DNA of 64,000 nucleotides. Origin: Porodaedalea pini (lineage: Eukaryota > Basidiomycota > Agaricomycetes > Hymenochaetales > Hymenochaetaceae). The stretch covers positions 1,302,001 to 1,366,000 of the forward strand of contig NBAY01000001.1 of assembly GCA_002794775.1 (NCBI GenBank), written 5' to 3'. The position numbers were made by a program, and so were the translations under genes. The notes below the pieces were generated by a model that was not told where the DNA came from, made no database searches, and saw nothing but the letters and a program-made list of their open reading frames with translations. Positions 60,203 to 64,000 of this stretch are shown here, piece after piece. The number at the start of each line of letters is the position of its first letter. The first letter of the stretch is position 1.

Positions 60203-60615
60203 TGTTAGGCGGGAGTCCGGGAGACGACTCGGACTGGGCAGGCCTCGGCTGACTGTTGTCTGGGACGTGCTATACTCGAGCGTAGACTTGGGACACGCTT
60301 ACTCAGGCTAGGTCGTTGCGGAGGTAAGAGGATTAATACAAGTCTAAACTAATACAAGGGGGACGAGTCTCACCTAGGTCGTCGCGGAGGTAAGAGGAAA
60401 AGCAGAACAAGGAGTTCATGCGATTCCTGAGACCTCATATAGCGACGACCGTGAGACTATATTACCTAACATTACATAACGAGTGGGAATGGGACAAATG
60501 AAGGCAGTGTGGGAATGATTGTGTAAGATGGGTAAATATAATGAAAAGGACGGATATAATAAAGGAAATGGTAAAAGGGAAAATAAAGGAAAAGGTGAAA
60601 GTTCAGGTTCTAACA
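60203..60615 (-). repeat. Third LTR copy, from tandem duplication
   Basis: 413 bp, identical by eye to the 5' LTR at both positions where the two element LTRs differ. It is flanked by GCACT on both sides. Confidence 0.92.
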
Positions 60616-61165
60616 GCACTCCCAACTGGGCACTCCCAACTGGGCACTCCCAACTGGGCACTCCCAATTGGGCACTCCCAACTGGGCACTCCCAACTGGG
60701 CACTCCCAACTGGGCACTCCCAACTGGGCACTCCCAACTGGGCACTCCCAACTGGGCACTCCCAACTGGGCACTCCCAACTGGGCACTCCCAACTGGGCA
60801 CTCCCAACTGGGCACTCCCAACTGGGCACTCCCAACTGGGCACTCCCAACTGGGCACTCCCAACTGGGCACTCCCAACTGGGCACTCCCAACTGGGCACT
60901 CCCAACTGGGCACTCCCAACTGGGCACTCCCAACTGGGCACTCCCAACTGGGCACTCCCAACTGGGCACTCCCAACTGGGCACTCCCAACTGGGCACTCC
61001 CAACTGGGCACTCCCAACTGGGCACTCCCAACTGGGCACTCCCAACTGGGCACTCCCAACTGGGCACTCCCAACTGGGCACTCCCAACTGGGCACTCCCA
61101 ACTGGGCACTCCCAACTGGGCATTCCCCATTGGGCACTCCCAAATATTGGATACTCCCAACTAGT
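60616..61165. repeat. 14-bp minisatellite, right arm, block 3
   Basis: About 36 units, then the degenerate outer units that mirror 44,430-44,445. Confidence 0.9.
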
Positions 61166-62368
61166 CATATTCTAGTTTTGAGGGCTCACTGAATCAAATT
61201 TCCTTGTGTCACTCAGTAATATCTAGTCTTAGAAGAATATATAGTATTATTATCATCTACAGATCTAATTGTGAACTTGAAAATGCAGTTTTCATACCAT
61301 CACACTCATCTCTAAGACATCAGTCAAAAATTTTAACATCAAATGTTGTGCCTGATGTTTGAGCACAGGTTAAGCTTGACTGCTTTTGAACCTCAAATCT
61401 TTCTTGTTCTCTTTATTTTAGCACTCTGTACTGTACCAGATATAATATGGCCATATTTTGAACATCTGTATTACAAGCCCTGCTATACAGTATAGAAGCC
61501 ATGTATCATACTAGACATAGGAAGTTACAGAGTACTCCTTTGACTTCAAGAATCAAAATCTCAATTCACCAATACATCAACAGTTAGAAAAGCCTTTTTT
61601 GTAAGTTTCTTTAGGTGCTATACTTTTGCCATATTGCCAAAGTGCAATATAATATATTTCTATATTTATAAAGCAAATATGGTACAGTATGGAACTGTAT
61701 AGAAATTCCATATCTGTATTTATGGGTATGATGTGGAGCCCTAAGATTAGGTGTCCAGACAGCCAGTGTTCTTTCCTGATTCTTTCTGAATTCAAATCTG
61801 AAGTTAAAGGCATAATTCTTACTAAAGAACAATCTATAAGTTTTATCAAGATTTTTAGCAATGACCATGTATAAATTTCCTATATTGTTTGTCTTGTCTG
61901 CAGAAACTCTAAAACTCTACCAAATTTACTTGACATAGACTGTCTTTAAGTAATTATTCTACACCCAAGAAAAACATCCAAAAATCATAGTAGATTATAT
62001 AAATCATTCTCCATTAAGTTTTATGTCTTTAGCTTTACATTTGAGCTTAGGAAGAATCAGGGAAAGATATTACCTGTCTGAACACCTAATCTTCACAGTG
62101 TAAGCTCTCTGTCTTCTCATGTCACTCTCCAGCTCATAAATATTTAGTAGCAATCAAACTATGAATTTAGCAATTTATTTGACAAGAATTGGTAAAGAAT
62201 TGAGTGAGATATTGATTTTTGAAGCCAAAGGAGCACTCTGAGATGCAAAAAAGGTCAATTCATACATCCAGTAGTTTATGACCTAAACTACAGCAAGAAT
62301 GCTAAATTGTAGGGTCAAAAACAATAAAATACAGCATTTATAGTGGTCCTAGATTGTATGGCAAAAAT

Positions 62369-62499
62369 GAAATTGGGTGTGCCCAAAAGTCCCTCAGACA
62401 GTCAGTGACAGTGACACAATTGGGCATGCCCATCTGGGCACACCCAAAATTTTTGGGCAGGCCCAACTGGGAGTGCCCAGCAGATTGGGCACTCCCAGG
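62369..62499. repeat. Subterminal cluster of TGGGCA/TGCCCA motifs (right)
   Basis: Mirror image of 43,076-43,206. Confidence 0.8.
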
Positions 62500-62575
62500 T
62501 ATGATACCTATTAGGTCAATTAGTTGTGTGTACGAATTGCCCTATTAGGTCTCCTTGAAGGGGTGGCCTGAAGTG

Positions 62576-62582
62576 AATACGA
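62576..62582. repeat. Target-site duplication (right copy)
   Basis: AATACGA, directly after the element's terminal GGCCTGAAGTG. Confidence 0.9.
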
Positions 62583-63497
62583 AGACTTCGCGCTAGAGCC
62601 TATTTTGGGGGTAAAGTTGCATCCACGCGAAGACGGGACAATCAACCCTGAAGACCTCAAGATATACCTGGACACTTACAAAGATGATTGGAAGATTTCA
62701 GAGGGCGGGATCCTGTACTTCATTGGAGACAGTCGATCGTTCTTCAATATCATCCTCAATTATCATAGTCGTGAAAGGACAACAGGGAGCAAGGAGTGGG
62801 ACACCCTCTTTGAGAAGTTGAAAAGGGAGGGCTTTCCAAAGTCCAAGATCCCTTGTATGGTGAATTAATTTATGACATCTGCTAGCTATTGCCTAACTGA
62901 TGTCTTTTTTTCTTTTTCTTTCTTTCTTTTAGTTCTTTGCCCGTGAAGCTGGCTGCCTAGACGGCTCTTGCCCCTTCCAACATGATGAGGTCGCGACACG
63001 CGCCGCCCGCGAGCGCATCCTTGCTGCGCGGCGCGACTACATGTTAAAGCCAACACCGAAGCAGCGCATGGCTCTCAACAAGAAGCTTGGGGACGCGTAC
63101 CGTGCACAGCACGGTCTCCAGCAGGACGCGTACCTCAGCGACGAAGTCCTTGCGGAGCTGTACAAGCCTCGCGCGCGTCAATTCTGCTCGAACCCTGCAT
63201 GTGCGCTTCCGTGGCTGATCGAGGACTCGAAAGAGAATCCACCGTTAAAGCTGTGCAGCAGGTGCAAGTGGACGGCATATTGTTCCGTACGTTTCTTCCG
63301 GTTGCTGTTACGCACGTACATTCTGACCACACTCATGCTCTTGTTCACAACAGGTGGATTGCCAAAAAGCGGACTGGCAGAGACATAAGAAGGAACCGTG
63401 CGCACCGTTGGAAGAAATCGTGAATGAAGACGACCTCTGGTCCCCTATCGGTACCCGCAAGGGAACTGAGATGCTCAACATAGACTGGGGAGAGTAA
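62583..63497 (+). pseudogene. CCCH/MYND zinc-finger gene, 3' part
   Basis: Continues the frame left at 42,999 (EDFALEPILGVKLHPREDG). Exon ends are 62,859 (donor GTGAAT), 62,933-63,286, and 63,354-63,497, all in phase. The second exon boundary creates a C-x8-C-x4-C-x3-H finger (C in IPCM, then AGCLDGSCPFQH). A MYND finger follows: CSNPAC, LCSRCKWTAYCS, then VDCQKADWQRHKKEPC after the last intron. MYND fingers bind proline-rich peptides and CCCH fingers often bind RNA. The joined gene would encode about 334 residues. Without its first exon this half has no evident start. Apart from the insertion I see no damage. Confidence 0.8.
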
Positions 63498-64000
63498 ACG
63501 ATTGGCATCGCGAGTTTTCTCGCTAGTGTACCATGATATAAGCATAGCGTCGAATTCATAAGTCATTGGGTCCTGCTGTTCTGCGCGTCTTGAGCAATCC
63601 CAATTCTGGACGAGAATAGATCAATTTCCGGTTTCGCTGAGTGGAATTTTATTATTTTTCTCGGCCTGAAAATGCCCACAATACCAGTTGACATCGCCGT
63701 ACACAGACTTCATCAAATGCGATGACCGAGGCATCGCACAAGTACAGGAGGTATTGGAAGGGTACGACATTGCAACGTGTCGCCACGTGTACAAGCAAAG
63801 TAGATGATACGTAGCACTTTGTGGAAGATTCTCCACAGACAGTAAGAGCGCCTCAGAGAAAGAAAGCCCGTCCCTTTGTATGTAACAAGGTAAGATGCCG
63901 GACGGACGATGTCAACGACGACAGCAGCCCATTGCTGGGTTGCGTCTGTGCTCATCTATCTGCAGAGCTCATCACTGGCGGTCTGTTCTCGTGGAAGAAT
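63498..64000. other. No gene recognised
   Basis: 3' flank of the MYND gene. A minus-strand frame at 63,713-63,955 has no recognisable feature. Confidence 0.45.

Larger units (their letters stand above)
43000..62575. mobile_element. Giant palindromic (foldback) transposon with captured host gene fragments
   Basis: The left arm (43,000-49,020) and right arm (49,332-62,575) are inverted copies, with a unique 311-bp spacer. Coordinate sums show collinearity: features pair at a sum of 98,352 next to the spacer, 97,900 beyond a 452-bp extra unit in the left arm, and 105,575 beyond the retroelement and expanded minisatellite in the right arm. Identical short frames appear in both arms, so identity is very high. 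The ends are CACTTCAGGCCACCCC and its complement, flanked by a 7-bp duplication. Each arm holds subterminal TGGGCA clusters, a 14-bp minisatellite, an S6 ribosomal-protein fragment and cyclin fragments. No transposase was recognised, so it is probably non-autonomous. Without the later right-arm additions it would be about 11.9 kb. Confidence 0.9.
49332..62575 (-). repeat. Right inverted arm (13,244 bp, with later insertions)
   Basis: Inverted copy of 43,000-49,020, lacking one 452-bp unit and carrying the chromovirus (53,618-59,945), a duplicated LTR and an enlarged minisatellite. Confidence 0.9.

Noticed and set aside
60203..60615. Independent solo LTR insertion
   Set aside because: Diagnostic bases and the minisatellite variant show a 670-bp tandem duplication.
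60416..61175. Long open frames (up to 250 residues) repeating a 14-residue motif
   Set aside because: They are a by-product of the 14-bp minisatellite, which is open in several frames on both strands.
43000..62575. Palindrome as an assembly artefact
   Set aside because: The target duplication, matching ends, a unique spacer, a 452-bp arm difference and arm-specific insertions are not expected from a reflected assembly. Long-read confirmation is still desirable.

Overview
The window is fungal, most likely an Agaricomycete basidiomycete. Genes are dense and broken by many introns of about 50-60 bp. The protein families fit this group: NCS1 permease, aryl-alcohol-dehydrogenase-type reductase, class 3 lipase, F-box/LRR protein, DUF4238 and DUF7330 proteins, and an expanded set of tyrosine-kinase-like kinases. 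All exon models were read by eye from splice signals and family conservation.

Region 1 (1-37,300) is ordinary gene-rich sequence. In order it holds: the 3' part of an SF1 helicase; a secreted lipase; a protein with two kinase domains, the first a pseudokinase; an NCS1 permease; SFT2; a kinase with a C-terminal C1 finger; a decayed inverted relative of the two-domain kinase; a DUF7330 protein; an aldo-keto reductase; the exosome nuclease DIS3/RRP44; an F-box protein; TDP1 and a DUF4238 gene that diverge from a shared promoter; and mitochondrial aconitase.

Region 2 (37,300-42,700) is an AT-rich, CpG-poor transposon graveyard. A Tc1-type transposon is nested inside a foldback MITE (both with TA duplications). 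Two diverged tandem repeats follow, the second split by an old solo LTR with an intact 5-bp duplication.

Region 3 (42,770-63,497) is the highlight. A CCCH/MYND zinc-finger gene is split by a giant palindromic transposon (43,000-62,575). Its inverted arms start and end with CACTTCAGG/CCTGAAGTG, are flanked by the 7-bp duplication AATACGA, and are separated by a unique 311-bp spacer. Removing the element with one duplication leaves the MYND frame open. Each arm carries damaged pieces of two host genes, ribosomal protein S6 and a PCL/Pho80-type cyclin. Each also carries subterminal TGGGCA/TGCCCA clusters and a 14-bp minisatellite. No transposase was recognised. The right arm's minisatellite was later invaded by a Ty3/gypsy chromovirus (LTRs 99.5% identical). 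That retroelement shows an 11-nt self-priming site of Tf1/sushi type, a -1 frameshift signal between gag and pol, a C-terminal chromodomain, and a 31-bp duplication that now breaks pol.
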